Assembly (NCBI RefSeq): GCF_900113645.1
Contig: NZ_FOQC01000001.1
Span: 1 to 64,000 of the forward strand
DNA: 64,000 nt
Origin: Trichococcus flocculiformis
GTDB taxonomy: Bacteria; Bacillota; Bacilli; Lactobacillales; Aerococcaceae
Direction: 5' to 3'
Positions within the stretch are counted from its first letter, which is position 1. Each line of letters begins with the position of its first letter. Below, piece after piece: positions 36,691 to 46,782 of the stretch. A program made the position numbers and the translations under genes. A model generated the notes under the pieces. The model was not told where the DNA came from, searched no databases, and was given only the letters and a program-made list of their open reading frames with translations.

Positions 36691-39006
36691 TTGCCTGCCT
36701 TGCTCGTCTTCCCGATAACTATAATTGGTTTCGACAAAAATAATTATTTTGCATGGTTACTGCTAATCGTTATGTTTGTTCGTCTCATTTTAATGCAAGA
36801 AAAGAGTCTGAATATTATTGCTGGCGCGGTTGTGATCGCAACACTTGCAAGCTTGTTGCTCCATTACTGGTCAAATGCATCTGAGTTCACTTATCCGGAA
36901 GCGGAGAGAATCAGAACGGCTGCGCTCCAGTTGGACCCGAACGATATGCGGATCAACGGCGATTTGTTGACAGGGGAAGCCTTGTTGCAATCGGAAGACA
37001 AGGAAGAAACCGTTTATTTCTATTACACGATCGAAACGCAAGAGGAGAAGTTCAATTGGGAACAACAGCGATTTCCCCAGCAGGTCGTTGCCACAGTCCG
37101 GCTGGAGGAGCCGGAAGCTGAACGGAATCTGCACCAATTTGATTTTGAGGATTATCTGAATGCGAAAAGCATCCATTGGGTCGTCACGGTCGAAGCGATG
37201 CAGTTCCGGAGCGAGGATCGTTCTTTCCGGGCCTGGCCAAGCAGCATCAGGAGATCCATCATCTTGATGTTGGAAAAGTTGCCTGCTGTCCAGACGACCG
37301 ACTACATCCAAACCATGTTATTCAATCAGTCGCATGCTATTGCGGGGGACACTTTGGATGCCTATCGCGGGATCGGTTTATTGCATCTTTTTTCCATCTC
37401 CGGTATGCATATCCAGCTCTTGTTGACCCAGGCGCGCTTTATCCTGCTGCGGATGAAAGTCAGCCACGAGACCACAAATAAGCTGCTGGTTGTGTTTCTG
37501 CTCGCTTATGGCGTATTGACCGGATGGGGAATCGGTGTCTTCCGGGCTATCTGCACGCATTTTATTCTTTTGATGGGGAAAATCACTGGGCATCGGATTG
37601 AAGCGAAGGATGCCTTTGCGCTTACGGTGATGATTGTTGTTTTATACAATCCGCTGCTGATTTATTCGGCAAGTTTTCAATTGAGCTATCTTTTGGCCGG
37701 AGTATTGTATTTCGTGGCTCCGGTCAGCTCGGAATGGGAAATGAACGGGCTATTGAAGGACGTCTGTTTGACGGCACTGATGACATTGGCGTCCTTTCCG
37801 GTCGTCGCCTATCATTTTTTTGAGGTTTCGTGGCTCGGGATTTTTGTGAATGTGATCTTTTCGTTCTTTTTTTCTTGGTTGCTTTTTCCGCTGTTTTGGT
37901 TGTTGTTCTTTGTCGTGCTTTTTTTTCCGGGAACTCCGTTGCTGGGATTGCTTTGCACCGTGTCCGATAGCTTGCTCACCTTGCTGGAAAACTTCGCTGG
38001 AGCAGCCGCGGATTTGGATTTCGCGTCATTGGTTACTGGAAGACCACCCGCTGTTTATTTTGCGCTGGTCTGGATCGCTTTGATTCTGCTCTTGCTGAGC
38101 GTTGAAAAGAAACAAAGGGATATCCGGGTGCTCGGTTTCCTGATGGCGGCGGTCGGTTTGTTTTTTTTCGCCCATCAGCTTGATCCTTCCGGAAAAGTCG
38201 TCATGCTTGATGTGGGGCAGGGGGATGCCATTTTGATCATAACGCCTTTTCATCGTCGGGCTGTGCTTATAGATACGGGTGGCATGCTGACTTTTGAAAA
38301 AGAAACCTGGCAAGTCCGAGAAACAGCGACCACCGCCGGCGAAAAGCTTGTGTCGATCATAAAAGCGGAAGGCGTGAAAAAATTGGACAGGGTCTTTCTG
38401 ACGCATGCCGATCAGGATCATGTCGGTTCGTTGCGGGAACTAGCCGAAGGGTTGCCGATCGATGCGGTTTATTTCCCTAAAGGAGCGGAGGGGAATGCGG
38501 CTTTCGCCGCAGTGCTCCTTGAACTGCAAAGCCAGCATCAAGTGGGTCTCTTCCCTTTATTGGGCAAGGTCGATCTAGAGATTGATGCCGATTTTGTTTT
38601 TCACATCCTGGCACCTTTAGCGCCGGGTGAAGGCGGAAATGAGGATTCATTGGTCATCCAAACCAGCATAGGCGGTTTGGATTGGTTGTTCACAGGCGAT
38701 CTCGGAGAAGAAGGTGAAGAGGTGCTGATGCGGACTTATCCTGATCTGAAGACCGATGTCCTGAAAATAGGTCATCACGGTAGCGCAACATCCAGTTCGG
38801 AAGGTTTCTTGGATCATGTCCAACCTGAATTGGCCTTGATATCGGCTGGAAAACAGAACCGGTATGGACATCCGGATGCGCAAATACTGGAACGTCTGGA
38901 ATTGCGGAATATCCCTATATTTCGTACGGATCGACAGGGCGCTATCCACTTTTTGTATGGGTCAGAAGAAACAGAATGGCGAACCATTTTGGAGAACAAA
39001 AAATAA
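36691..39006 (+). CDS. comEC: DNA internalisation protein ComEC/Rec2
   Basis: Membrane channel for single-stranded DNA uptake in transformation. The product has about 771 residues: N-terminal hydrophobic helices, an OB-fold-like soluble part (about 60-170), the competence domain with many helices (about 200-490, including HLFSISGMHIQLLLTQARFI), and a metallo-beta-lactamase-type C-terminal domain (VVMLDVGQGDAILI, FLTHADQDHVGSL, GDLGEEGE, KIGHHGSATSSS). The start is uncertain: TTG 36691 is the first standard start, while an ATT at 36673 would give the more usual IKGYLLLPALL beginning. No frameshift, so transformation capacity appears intact here. Confidence 0.92.
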   Translation: MPALLVFPITIIGFDKNNYFAWLLLIVMFVRLILMQEKSLNIIAGAVVIATLASLLLHYWSNASEFTYPEAERIRTAALQLDPNDMRINGDLLTGEALLQSEDKEETVYFYYTIETQEEKFNWEQQRFPQQVVATVRLEEPEAERNLHQFDFEDYLNAKSIHWVVTVEAMQFRSEDRSFRAWPSSIRRSIILMLEKLPAVQTTDYIQTMLFNQSHAIAGDTLDAYRGIGLLHLFSISGMHIQLLLTQARFILLRMKVSHETTNKLLVVFLLAYGVLTGWGIGVFRAICTHFILLMGKITGHRIEAKDAFALTVMIVVLYNPLLIYSASFQLSYLLAGVLYFVAPVSSEWEMNGLLKDVCLTALMTLASFPVVAYHFFEVSWLGIFVNVIFSFFFSWLLFPLFWLLFFVVLFFPGTPLLGLLCTVSDSLLTLLENFAGAAADLDFASLVTGRPPAVYFALVWIALILLLLSVEKKQRDIRVLGFLMAAVGLFFFAHQLDPSGKVVMLDVGQGDAILIITPFHRRAVLIDTGGMLTFEKETWQVRETATTAGEKLVSIIKAEGVKKLDRVFLTHADQDHVGSLRELAEGLPIDAVYFPKGAEGNAAFAAVLLELQSQHQVGLFPLLGKVDLEIDADFVFHILAPLAPGEGGNEDSLVIQTSIGGLDWLFTGDLGEEGEEVLMRTYPDLKTDVLKIGHHGSATSSSEGFLDHVQPELALISAGKQNRYGHPDAQILERLELRNIPIFRTDRQGAIHFLYGSEETEWRTILENKK

Positions 39007-39008
39007 AA

Positions 39009-40064
39009 ATGATGAATGGTGGTCCAAACGTGAATTATACAACGGAGATGTCCAAAATAAAAAAAGGTCAGCTTCAGCCGGTCTATTTATTTTTGGGCAA
39101 AGAAGATTTTTTTATAGAAGAAGCGAAGCAGCTGTTGCTGCGTACGGTGGTTGACGAAGCCGACAAGGATTTGAATGTCGGCATATTCAATATGGATGGG
39201 ACGTTGTTGGATCGGGCTCTTGAAGATGCGGAGTCGCTGCCTTTTTTTGGGGAAAGACGTTTGGTCATTATCGAGAATCCGCTCTTTTTGACGGCCGAAA
39301 AACCCAAAAATGGACTGGAACATGATCTTGGTTGGCTGGAGAGCTATCTGGAGAATCCGGCGCCTTCAACGGTTCTGGCTATTTTTGCGCCTTACGAAAA
39401 ATTGGACAGCAGAAAAAAAATAGCAAAACTTTTGACGAAGAAGGCTGTCACTGTGGATGTTTCTCCATTAGCGGAGAAAGAAGCCCGTAAATTTTTAGGG
39501 GACATGATCAAAAATGAAGGTTACCAGATGAACCGCGACGCACTCGAATTATTTTACGAGCGGATCGAAAATCAACTGTCGCGGGGAATGAGAGAGTTGC
39601 CCAAGCTATTTCTTTCTGGATTTGAAGACAAAAAAATCACCAAACAAATGGTGATCGACTTGATTCCTCGAAATCTGGAACAGAATATATTTGAATTGGT
39701 GACACAGGTTCTGAACAAGAACACGTGTCTGGCTATCCAGATCTATCGGGATCTATTGCTCCAAAAAGAAGAACCTATCAAAGTCAACGCTATCCTTTTA
39801 GGGCAATTCCGGTTGTTGCTGCAAGTGAAGCTGCTTTCAAAAAATGGGTACCAACAAACCGACATCACCAAAGTATTGAAGGTCCATCCTTATCGTGTGA
39901 AACTTGCTTTCCAACAAGTGAGGCACCTATCCGAAAAAGTCCTGGCGGATGCTTTTCAGGGATTGGTCGAGACGGAATACAACATGAAGACAGGGCAAGG
40001 GCTGAAGGAAATACAATTTGAGTTATTTCTGATCCGCTACGCAAACGCAATGCCCAAGCAGTGA
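39009..40064 (+). CDS. holA: DNA polymerase III subunit delta
   Basis: Clamp-loader delta subunit that opens the beta clamp, 352 residues from the proposed start. It has an AAA+-like fold without a Walker A motif: LQPVYLFLGKEDFFIEEA, VTVDVSPLAEKEARKFLGDM, and C-terminal RLLLQVKLLSKNGYQQTDIT with HPYRVKLA. The start is uncertain: ATG 39009 is 2 bases after comEC and has GGAGAAC about 14 bases upstream, while GTG 39030 and ATG 39048 are alternatives. Confidence 0.9.
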   Translation: MMNGGPNVNYTTEMSKIKKGQLQPVYLFLGKEDFFIEEAKQLLLRTVVDEADKDLNVGIFNMDGTLLDRALEDAESLPFFGERRLVIIENPLFLTAEKPKNGLEHDLGWLESYLENPAPSTVLAIFAPYEKLDSRKKIAKLLTKKAVTVDVSPLAEKEARKFLGDMIKNEGYQMNRDALELFYERIENQLSRGMRELPKLFLSGFEDKKITKQMVIDLIPRNLEQNIFELVTQVLNKNTCLAIQIYRDLLLQKEEPIKVNAILLGQFRLLLQVKLLSKNGYQQTDITKVLKVHPYRVKLAFQQVRHLSEKVLADAFQGLVETEYNMKTGQGLKEIQFELFLIRYANAMPKQ

Positions 40065-40078
40065 AAAATCATACGAAA

Positions 40079-40121
40079 AAGGCCGAAGACGGACCAGCTA
40101 AGCGGGTCTGTCTTCGGCCTT
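40079..40121. terminator. Bidirectional terminator between holA and rpsT
   Basis: AAGGCCGAAGACGGACC (40079-40095) pairs with GGGTCTGTCTTCGGCCTT (40104-40121), with A- and T-rich flanks for both directions. Confidence 0.82.
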
Positions 40122-40149
40122 ACGTTTTGAAGTCTCTTAAATCAAAAAA

Positions 40150-40404
40150 TTATTTTGCTAATTTTTTAGTTAAACGAGAAATGTCGCGAGACGCTTTGTT
40201 TTGATGAATTAAGTTTTTAGAAGCTGCTGAATCGATAGATTTAACTGCTGCCTTCAATAATTCTTCGCTATTTTCAGCGCCTTCTGCTACTGCAGCTTCA
40301 AATTTCTTGATAGCTGAACGCATAGCGCTCTTTTGAGCGTTGTTTTTTAGGTTAGCTTTTTCGCTAGTGCGAACACGTTTGATTGCTGAATCGATATTTG
40401 GCAT
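40150..40404 (-). CDS. rpsT: 30S ribosomal protein S20
   Basis: Primary 16S rRNA-binding protein of 84 residues, [20 protein letters not shown], entirely helical and basic. ATG 40404 is preceded on the minus strand by GAAAGAGGGGTGA, 5-6 bases away; the longer open frame has no support. Position next to holA, in convergent orientation, is common in Lactobacillales. Confidence 0.96.
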   Translation of the reverse strand: MPNIDSAIKRVRTSEKANLKNNAQKSAMRSAIKKFEAAVAEGAENSEELLKAAVKSIDSAASKNLIHQNKASRDISRLTKKLAK

Positions 40405-40605
40405 TGGGTTCACCCCTCTTTCCTTATTTCTATAACTATTAGGCTGTTTTGCCAACATGCCATATTATACATAATTTTGAGGGGTTGTGCAATAAAAAAT
40501 GAAAGAGATTCCCTTTTATTCCTTGCGACACGGAATTTCTGTACACATATTTCGTAATTTTTGCGTCAGAATCAGCCAAGGCCATGGTAAAGACTCCAGA
40601 GTGTA

Positions 40606-40619
40606 CGAAAGTATGTTTG
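40606..40619 (+). promoter_or_regulatory. Possible LexA (SOS) operator upstream of uvrB
   Basis: CGAAAGTATGTTTG resembles the Gram-positive LexA consensus CGAACRNRYGTTYC, with two mismatches. It lies next to the TAAAAT (40624-40629) -10 region, 48 bases before uvrB, a classical SOS gene. The call rests on match plus position. Confidence 0.45.
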
Positions 40620-40666
40620 GGTGGTAAAATAATTGTAACAGTGAGTGAAGAGGTGAATCAGCTATT

Positions 40667-42658
40667 ATGAAAGATCATTTTGAATTAGTTTCCCCATACA
40701 AACCAAGCGGGGATCAGCCGGAAGCCATCAAAGAGCTTGTTGATGGGTTGAATCTGGGCAGACGGGCGCAAACGTTGCTGGGTGCTACGGGGACCGGCAA
40801 GACTTTTTCGGTAGCAAACGTCATCCAAGCAGTGAACAAGCCAACGCTCGTCATAGCGCATAATAAAACGCTGGCAGGTCAACTGTATGGCGAATTGAAG
40901 GAGTTTTTTCCGAATAACGCCGTCGAGTATTTTGTCAGCTACTATGACTATTATCAACCCGAAGCGTATGTTCCCTCGAGTGACACTTATATAGAGAAAG
41001 AATCCAGCGTAAACGATGAAATCGATAAACTTCGTCATTCTGCCACCAGTTCCTTGTTGGAAAGGCACGACGTGATTGTGGTCGCTTCCGTTTCCTGCAT
41101 CTATGGTCTGGTGAACCCGTTGGACTACAAAGAGCATACGCTATCGTTAAGGCAAGGAATGGAGATGGAACGGAATGAACTATTGCGCAGGCTTGTTGAA
41201 ATGCAGTTTGAACGCAATGATATCGATTTTCGGCGTGGAACGTTCCGTGTGCGCGGGGACGTTGTTGAAATTTTTCTGGCATCCCGCGACAACGAGGCCA
41301 TTCGAGTCGAATTTTTTGGTGATGAAATCGATCGGATCAGAGAAGTGGATGTGCTGACCGGAGAAATCAAGAACGATGTCGACCATTTTCCTGTTTTCCC
41401 AGCCACTCACTTTGTGGCGAATGAAGAAAAAACCTTGCATGCCGTCGATATGATTCGGGCAGAATTGAAAGATCGCCTGAAGGTGTTGCGCGCTGAAAAT
41501 AAACTATTGGAAGCCCAACGGTTGGAGCAACGCACCAACTACGACATGGAAATGTTGATGGAAATGGGATATTGCAACGGAATCGAAAATTATTCCAGAC
41601 ATATGGACGGGCGTGCTCCCGGAGAACCTCCGTATACGTTGCTTGATTTTTTCCCGGATGATTATTTGACCGTCATCGACGAGTCGCACATCACGATGTC
41701 TCAAATTCGCGGCATGTACAACGGAGACCGTTCGCGAAAGGAACAGTTGGTGGCATACGGCTTCCGTCTCCCGAGTACTTTGGACAATCGCCCATTGACG
41801 TTGAAGGAATTCGAGGAGCGGGTCAACCAGATCATTTATATTTCAGCGACCCCTGGCCCATACGAGTATGAACAAAGCCCATATGTTGCCCAACAGATCA
41901 TCCGTCCCACCGGTTTATTGGATCCGATTGTGGAAGTGCGGCCAATCAAAGGTCAGATCGATGATCTGATTAGTGAAATCAATTTGCGCGTCGAACGGAA
42001 TGAGCGGGTCTTCATCACAACTTTGACGAAGAAGATGTCCGAAGATTTGACTGATTATCTGAAGGAAGTCGGCATCAAGGTAAATTATCTGCACAGCGAA
42101 ATCAAAACGATGGAGCGAGCGGAAATCATCCGTAATCTCCGTTTGGGAGAATTTGATGTGTTGATCGGTATCAATCTGTTAAGAGAAGGGCTGGATGTTC
42201 CCGAGGTTTCGCTCGTTGCCATCTTGGATGCCGATAAAGAGGGTTTTCTGCGCAGTGAACGTTCACTTGTTCAGACAATTGGTCGAGCAGCAAGAAACGA
42301 GAACGGAAAAGTAATCATGTACGCAGACCGCATAACAGATTCCATGGAGCGGGCGATTAACGAAACCAACAGGCGCCGTGCGACGCAGGAAGCCTACAAT
42401 GTTAAGCATGGTATCACGCCAAAAACAATCATCAAAGAAGTGCGTGATCGCATCCGTATCTCTCACGCTCCTGAAGAAGGCGACGGTGACGTAAGCATTC
42501 TAAGCATCTATAAAGCAATGACGATGGAACAACGCCGCGAAGCACTCGATCAACTGGACCGGGATATGCGGGAAGCGGCAAAAGCCCTCAATTTTGAAAA
42601 AGCTGCCGAAATCCGTGATATGGTACTGGAGCTGAAAGCCGAATACAAAGGATTATAA
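40667..42658 (+). CDS. uvrB: Excinuclease ABC subunit B
   Basis: Damage-verifying helicase of nucleotide excision repair, 663 residues. Walker [10 protein letters not shown], beta-hairpin region [24 protein letters not shown]-type motif ([13 protein letters not shown]), helicase motifs [29 protein letters not shown] and QTIGRAARN, plus a C-terminal UVR coiled coil ([20 protein letters not shown]) that contacts UvrC. AGAGGTGA lies 11 bases before ATG. uvrA, often next to uvrB, is not adjacent here; rpsO and pnp follow. Confidence 0.96.
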   Translation: MKDHFELVSPYKPSGDQPEAIKELVDGLNLGRRAQTLLGATGTGKTFSVANVIQAVNKPTLVIAHNKTLAGQLYGELKEFFPNNAVEYFVSYYDYYQPEAYVPSSDTYIEKESSVNDEIDKLRHSATSSLLERHDVIVVASVSCIYGLVNPLDYKEHTLSLRQGMEMERNELLRRLVEMQFERNDIDFRRGTFRVRGDVVEIFLASRDNEAIRVEFFGDEIDRIREVDVLTGEIKNDVDHFPVFPATHFVANEEKTLHAVDMIRAELKDRLKVLRAENKLLEAQRLEQRTNYDMEMLMEMGYCNGIENYSRHMDGRAPGEPPYTLLDFFPDDYLTVIDESHITMSQIRGMYNGDRSRKEQLVAYGFRLPSTLDNRPLTLKEFEERVNQIIYISATPGPYEYEQSPYVAQQIIRPTGLLDPIVEVRPIKGQIDDLISEINLRVERNERVFITTLTKKMSEDLTDYLKEVGIKVNYLHSEIKTMERAEIIRNLRLGEFDVLIGINLLREGLDVPEVSLVAILDADKEGFLRSERSLVQTIGRAARNENGKVIMYADRITDSMERAINETNRRRATQEAYNVKHGITPKTIIKEVRDRIRISHAPEEGDGDVSILSIYKAMTMEQRREALDQLDRDMREAAKALNFEKAAEIRDMVLELKAEYKGL

Positions 42659-42797
42659 AAAAAGTGATTTTCACTTGCAATCGGTAAGGAATTACGATAA
42701 AATAATCCTTGTATTATATATACGACCTTCAACTTGGTTAAACGATTCACCAACGTTCTACTCAGTTAAAGGTAACTTTATGAAAGAGGTGAAAAAA

Positions 42798-43067
42798 ATG
42801 GCAATTTCAAAAGAACTTAAAAATGAAATCATCAAAGAATACGCTATTCACGAAGGAGACACTGGATCCCCTGAAGTGCAAATTGCAGTTCTTACGTATG
42901 AAATCAACCACTTGAACGAGCATGCACGCGTTCATAAAAAAGACCACCATTCTTACCGTGGTTTGATGAAAAAAGTTGGACACCGTCGTAACTTGTTGGC
43001 TTACTTGCGCAACAAAGACGTTGCACGCTACCGTGAACTGATCCAAAGATTAGGTTTGCGTCGTTAA
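42798..43067 (+). CDS. rpsO: 30S ribosomal protein S15
   Basis: Binds 16S rRNA central domain, 89 residues: [59 protein letters not shown], ending [19 protein letters not shown] precedes ATG 42798; the longer frame from 42675 is unsupported. A terminator separates it from pnp. Confidence 0.97.
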   Translation: MAISKELKNEIIKEYAIHEGDTGSPEVQIAVLTYEINHLNEHARVHKKDHHSYRGLMKKVGHRRNLLAYLRNKDVARYRELIQRLGLRR

Positions 43068-43086
43068 TTTCGTGGCTAAGACATAT

Positions 43087-43122
43087 TAAGCGAGATTCCA
43101 CTGTGAATCTCGCTTATTTTTT
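43087..43122 (+). terminator. Terminator of rpsO
   Basis: TAAGCGAGATTC (43087-43098) and GAATCTCGCTTA (43105-43116) with loop CACTGT, then TTTTTT. Confidence 0.85.
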
Positions 43123-43194
43123 GGGATTTTTCGGACAATGAGTGCAAAAATGCTGAGCAATCAGCTATAATGGAATGAGGCTCCCGCTCTACAG

Positions 43195-43257
43195 ACCGCT
43201 ACTATACAAATGTGAGCTTATAAGCGTCGGTAGGTTGACATTTGTTTAGTAGTTGGT
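43195..43257 (+). promoter_or_regulatory. Long leader hairpin upstream of pnp
   Basis: ACCGCTACTATACAAATGT (43195-43213) pairs almost fully with ACATTTGTTTAGTAGTTGGT (43238-43257), making an approximately 19-bp imperfect stem 33 bases before the pnp ATG. TATAAT at 43166-43171 would start transcription just before it. In enterobacteria pnp is autoregulated through RNase III cleavage of a leader hairpin; a similar role here is inference. Confidence 0.55.
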
Positions 43258-43290
43258 AGATGGGAAGCATCGCAAAAGGAGAATGATAAC

Positions 43291-45399
43291 ATGTCAGAAA
43301 AAAAAGTGTTCCAAATGGACTGGGCAGGTCGTTTGCTGCAAGTCGAAATCGGCCAATTGGCTAAGCAAGCCAATGGTGCGGTATTGGTCAGATACGGGGA
43401 TACTGTCGTATTGACGGCTGCTGTCGGTTCAAGAGAACCAAAAGATACCGATTTCTTCCCATTGACTGTGAACTATGAAGAAAAAATGTATGCAGTCGGT
43501 AAAATACCTGGAGGATTCATCAAGCGTGAAGGTCGTCCAAGTGAAAACGCAACATTGACTGCACGTTTGATTGACCGTCCGATTCGTCCGATGTTCCCTG
43601 AAGGGTTCCGCAACGAAGTGCAGATCACAAACGTTGTTATGTCCGTTGAACAGGATTGCGCACCGGAAATGGCTGCCATGTTCGGTTCTTCATTGGCATT
43701 GGCGATTTCCGACATTCCGTTCTACGGACCGATCGCTGGAGTGAATGTTGGCCGTGTAGACGGCGAATATGTTTTGAATCCAACCGCTCCACAAAATGAA
43801 GCATCCGATATCGAGTTGACCGTAGCCGGTTCGAGAGTTGCCATCAACATGGTTGAGAGTAGCGCTGCGATGGTTAATGAAGAAGATATGCTTGGGGCAT
43901 TGATGTTCGGCCACAAAGCAATCCAGGAATTGTGCGATTTCCAAGATAAAATCGTAGCCGAAGTCGGCAAGGAAAAAATGACCGTCAAGCTTTTGACTTT
44001 AAACCCTGAACTTGTGGCGGAAGTGACCACTGCTTACGGTGAAAAAATGACGACAGCCATCATGACAGAAGAAAAATTGGCTCGTGAAGCCGCTATTGAA
44101 GATGTGAAAGCTGAAGCAATCTTGTTCTTCAACGAAAAGTATCTGGATGACGCCAACTTTGCTCAAATCTCCAAAGAAGTACGCCAAATCGTGGAAGACA
44201 TGGAAAAAGACGAAGTGCGCCGTTTGATCACAGTCGACAAAATCCGTCCAGATGGCCGAAAAATCGATGAAATCCGTTCATTGGCTTCCGAAGTCGGCTT
44301 ATTACCGCGCGTACACGGTTCCGGCTTGTTCACGCGTGGACAGACGCAAGCGTTGTCTACTTGTACATTGGCTCCACTGGGCGAACATCAGATCATCGAC
44401 GGCCTTGGCATGGTCGACAGCAAGCGATTCATCCACCATTACAATTTCCCGCAATTCTCGGTCGGCAGCACTGGTAGAGCAGGAAGTCCTGGACGCCGCG
44501 AAATCGGCCATGGTGCTTTGGGTGAACGTGCGTTGAAACAAGTTATCCCGACAGAAGCTGAGTTCCCTTACACAATCCGTTTGGTTTCGGAAGTATTGGA
44601 ATCCAACGGGTCCTCTTCACAAGCAAGCATCTGTGCCAGTACGTTGGCAATGATGGATGCGGGTGTGCCGATCAAAGCACCGGTAGCGGGTATCGCGATG
44701 GGCTTAGTGATGGAAGGCGAAAACTATACAGTTTTGACGGACATCCAAGGACTTGAAGATCACTTGGGCGACATGGACTTCAAAGTTGCCGGAACAAGCG
44801 AAGGTATCACTGCGTTGCAGATGGACATCAAAATCCAGGGGATCACAGAACAAATCCTGACTGAAGCGTTGATGCAAGCGAAGAAAGCGCGGATGGAAAT
44901 CCTTGCTGAGCTGACCAGCACGATTGCAGCCCCACGCGAAGAACTGTCCCAGTATGCTCCGAAGATCGAAATGATGCAAATCAAACCAGATAAGATCAAA
45001 GTCGTCATTGGTAAAGGCGGAGATACAATCAACAGCATCATCGAAGAAACCGGCGTGAAGATCGACATCAATCAAGAAGGTAACGTGAGCATCGCTTCAG
45101 CTGATACTGCGATGATCGCCCGCGCTAAACAAATCATCGAAGAGTTGACGCATGAAGTCAAGGTCGGTGAAATCTACGAGGGTACTGTAAAACGTATCGA
45201 AAAATTCGGTGCATTCGTTGGAATCACAAAAGGCAAAGATGGCATGGTCCATATATCTGAATTGGCTAACGAGCGTGTCAAAGAAGTTGAAGATGTCCTA
45301 GCCATCGGAGACAAAGTGAAAGTCAAGGTCATCGAAATCGACAGACAAGGCAGAATCAATCTTTCCCGTAAAGCGTTATTGCCTAAGGAAGAAAAATAA
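43291..45399 (+). CDS. pnp: Polyribonucleotide nucleotidyltransferase
   Basis: Phosphorolytic 3'-5' exoribonuclease of the degradosome, 702 residues. Two RNase PH domains (about 1-215 and 300-540), with [52 protein letters not shown] and [21 protein letters not shown], are separated by a helical linker. The KH ([18 protein letters not shown]) and S1 ([20 protein letters not shown]) RNA-binding domains follow. AAAGGAGAATGATAAC precedes ATG. Confidence 0.97.
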   Translation: MSEKKVFQMDWAGRLLQVEIGQLAKQANGAVLVRYGDTVVLTAAVGSREPKDTDFFPLTVNYEEKMYAVGKIPGGFIKREGRPSENATLTARLIDRPIRPMFPEGFRNEVQITNVVMSVEQDCAPEMAAMFGSSLALAISDIPFYGPIAGVNVGRVDGEYVLNPTAPQNEASDIELTVAGSRVAINMVESSAAMVNEEDMLGALMFGHKAIQELCDFQDKIVAEVGKEKMTVKLLTLNPELVAEVTTAYGEKMTTAIMTEEKLAREAAIEDVKAEAILFFNEKYLDDANFAQISKEVRQIVEDMEKDEVRRLITVDKIRPDGRKIDEIRSLASEVGLLPRVHGSGLFTRGQTQALSTCTLAPLGEHQIIDGLGMVDSKRFIHHYNFPQFSVGSTGRAGSPGRREIGHGALGERALKQVIPTEAEFPYTIRLVSEVLESNGSSSQASICASTLAMMDAGVPIKAPVAGIAMGLVMEGENYTVLTDIQGLEDHLGDMDFKVAGTSEGITALQMDIKIQGITEQILTEALMQAKKARMEILAELTSTIAAPREELSQYAPKIEMMQIKPDKIKVVIGKGGDTINSIIEETGVKIDINQEGNVSIASADTAMIARAKQIIEELTHEVKVGEIYEGTVKRIEKFGAFVGITKGKDGMVHISELANERVKEVEDVLAIGDKVKVKVIEIDRQGRINLSRKALLPKEEK

Positions 45400-45476
45400 A
45401 CTGCTGGTTATAAATTGAAACGGTTCAGAACACTCTTCTGTAAAGAAAAACTTCTAAAGGCTGTTTTGAAGCGGAA

Positions 45477-45514
45477 AAACAGGCACTCCCCCACAAAGGG
45501 AATGCCTGTTTTTT
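45477..45514 (+). terminator. Terminator of pnp
   Basis: AAACAGGCACTCCC (45477-45490) and GGGAATGCCTGTTT pair with one C.A mismatch; TTTTTT follows. Confidence 0.75.
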
Positions 45515-45725
45515 GTTGGCGGTAGACTTGGGCCAGATAAGTGATAAAAAGCTTGCCACAATTATTCTAATAATCCTGACTTGTAGAGTAATATTGATTA
45601 ATTATAGATTTTAATATTAAATCAATGAATTTTTTTCATAAAAGCGTTATTATAAGGTAAAGAGAAATATATTTTTACGCCAACAGTAAACAGATATATT
45701 TTTTACCTATATCGTCCTCGTTAAT

Positions 45726-45739
45726 GTAAGCGCTTTTAA
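45726..45739 (+). promoter_or_regulatory. Catabolite-responsive element (cre) upstream of citX
   Basis: TGTAAGCGCTTTTA fits the CcpA operator consensus TGWAARCGYTWNCW in all but the last positions and is palindromic around GCGC. It lies about 60 bases upstream of a likely -10 and 222 bases before citX, suggesting sugar-dependent control of citX. Confidence 0.6.
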
Positions 45740-45960
45740 ATTTTTTGTGTAGTTCGTGAAGCTTCTGTGTAAGTTTTTGTAACAAAGAATGGTATCATCA
45801 ATATTATCGAAAAACCTGTTGCTCAATCACAAATAAGCACAAAATCGATACTCGGACAGCGCGAAGAAGCAGAGAAATCAAACGGAGCAAGCAGCAAAGT
45901 GGCTGATCTGGTTCCATTTGACAGAAGGAAACAACAATAAAACAGTAAAGGATGAGTGCA

Positions 45961-46524
45961 ATGGTGCCAGAATCTATTTTCTCGCAGGGTCAAATGCCGA
46001 CGCTTAAAGAAGTGTTGGCTTCAAGGGAACAACGTGCCTTTTTTGAAGAGGAAATCAGCAAGACGAACGCAAATCAGACATTGATCTCCCTTAAATGCAA
46101 TATTCCTGGACCCGTTAAATATAATGCCATCGTAAGACAAATTTCTGAAATCGGTATCCAAGAAGTTAAAAATGCAATCCAAAAAAATAAGTGGAAAGTT
46201 ACTTATGAAAAATTGATGGATTTGGATACAGGACCAGAGTACTTTGTTGTCGTTGATACCTATCCAACAGCCGTGAAGCAAGCCGCCATCATGATAGAAG
46301 ACGGCAGTTTACTCGGGCAGCTGTTCACGATCAATGTATTCTATCTCGAAGAAGGCAAGATGATCGAGGTGCAGCGAATGGAAATTGGCTATGAACCGAG
46401 AAAGTGCATGATTTGCGGGGATGAAGCCTTCGAATGCGAAAATAAGAATGTACATACCAGGGAAGAAATCCAGAAAAAAATCGAATCCATTCTGCAGGAG
46501 GATGGGAGAGTCCGTTTGGATTAA
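45961..46524 (+). CDS. citX: CitX: apo-citrate lyase phosphoribosyl-dephospho-CoA transferase
   Basis: Attaches the prosthetic group 2'-(5''-phosphoribosyl)-3'-dephospho-CoA to the acyl-carrier subunit of citrate lyase. The 187-residue product matches CitX landmarks: LASREQRAFF, SLKCNIPGPVKYN, GPEYFVVVDTYPTAVKQAAI, GQLFTINVF and the Cys motif RKCMICGDEAFECENKNVHT. ATG 45961 lies 9 bases after AAAGG; ATG 45952 abuts that site. No citDEF, citG or citrate transporter gene is nearby, so it is an orphan here, with its own terminator. Confidence 0.85.
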   Translation: MVPESIFSQGQMPTLKEVLASREQRAFFEEEISKTNANQTLISLKCNIPGPVKYNAIVRQISEIGIQEVKNAIQKNKWKVTYEKLMDLDTGPEYFVVVDTYPTAVKQAAIMIEDGSLLGQLFTINVFYLEEGKMIEVQRMEIGYEPRKCMICGDEAFECENKNVHTREEIQKKIESILQEDGRVRLD

Positions 46525-46617
46525 TAGCCTTATTAATACCCGTATTTCCGTTTTAGACAAATAAAGGCATAGCTTATGAGCGTCTAAACGGATAAAACTA
46601 AATCAGTATCCATTTCG

Positions 46618-46665
46618 CATTCCAATCAGAGACCTTCGATAAGGACTCTGATTGGAATGTTTTTT
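46618..46665 (+). terminator. Terminator of citX
   Basis: CATTCCAATCAGAG (46618-46631) and CTCTGATTGGAATG (46646-46659), a perfect 14-bp stem, then TTTTTT. Confidence 0.85.
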
Positions 46666-46782
46666 ACGTAAATAAAAAATAGATTAAAAAATTCTAATAA
46701 AGTGTGGTAAAATGCTTAAGTGAAGGATCTTTAAATCCTAAAAAATAGGTAATACAGAAAATGAATGAGTGAGGGATCAATG

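Larger units (their letters stand above)
45400..45960 (+). other. Intergenic region between pnp and citX
   Basis: No gene is seen in 560 bases. It holds the pnp terminator (45477-45514), an AT-rich stretch, a cre-like operator (45726-45739) and a possible -10 (TATCAT, about 45793-45798) for citX. Confidence 0.5.
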
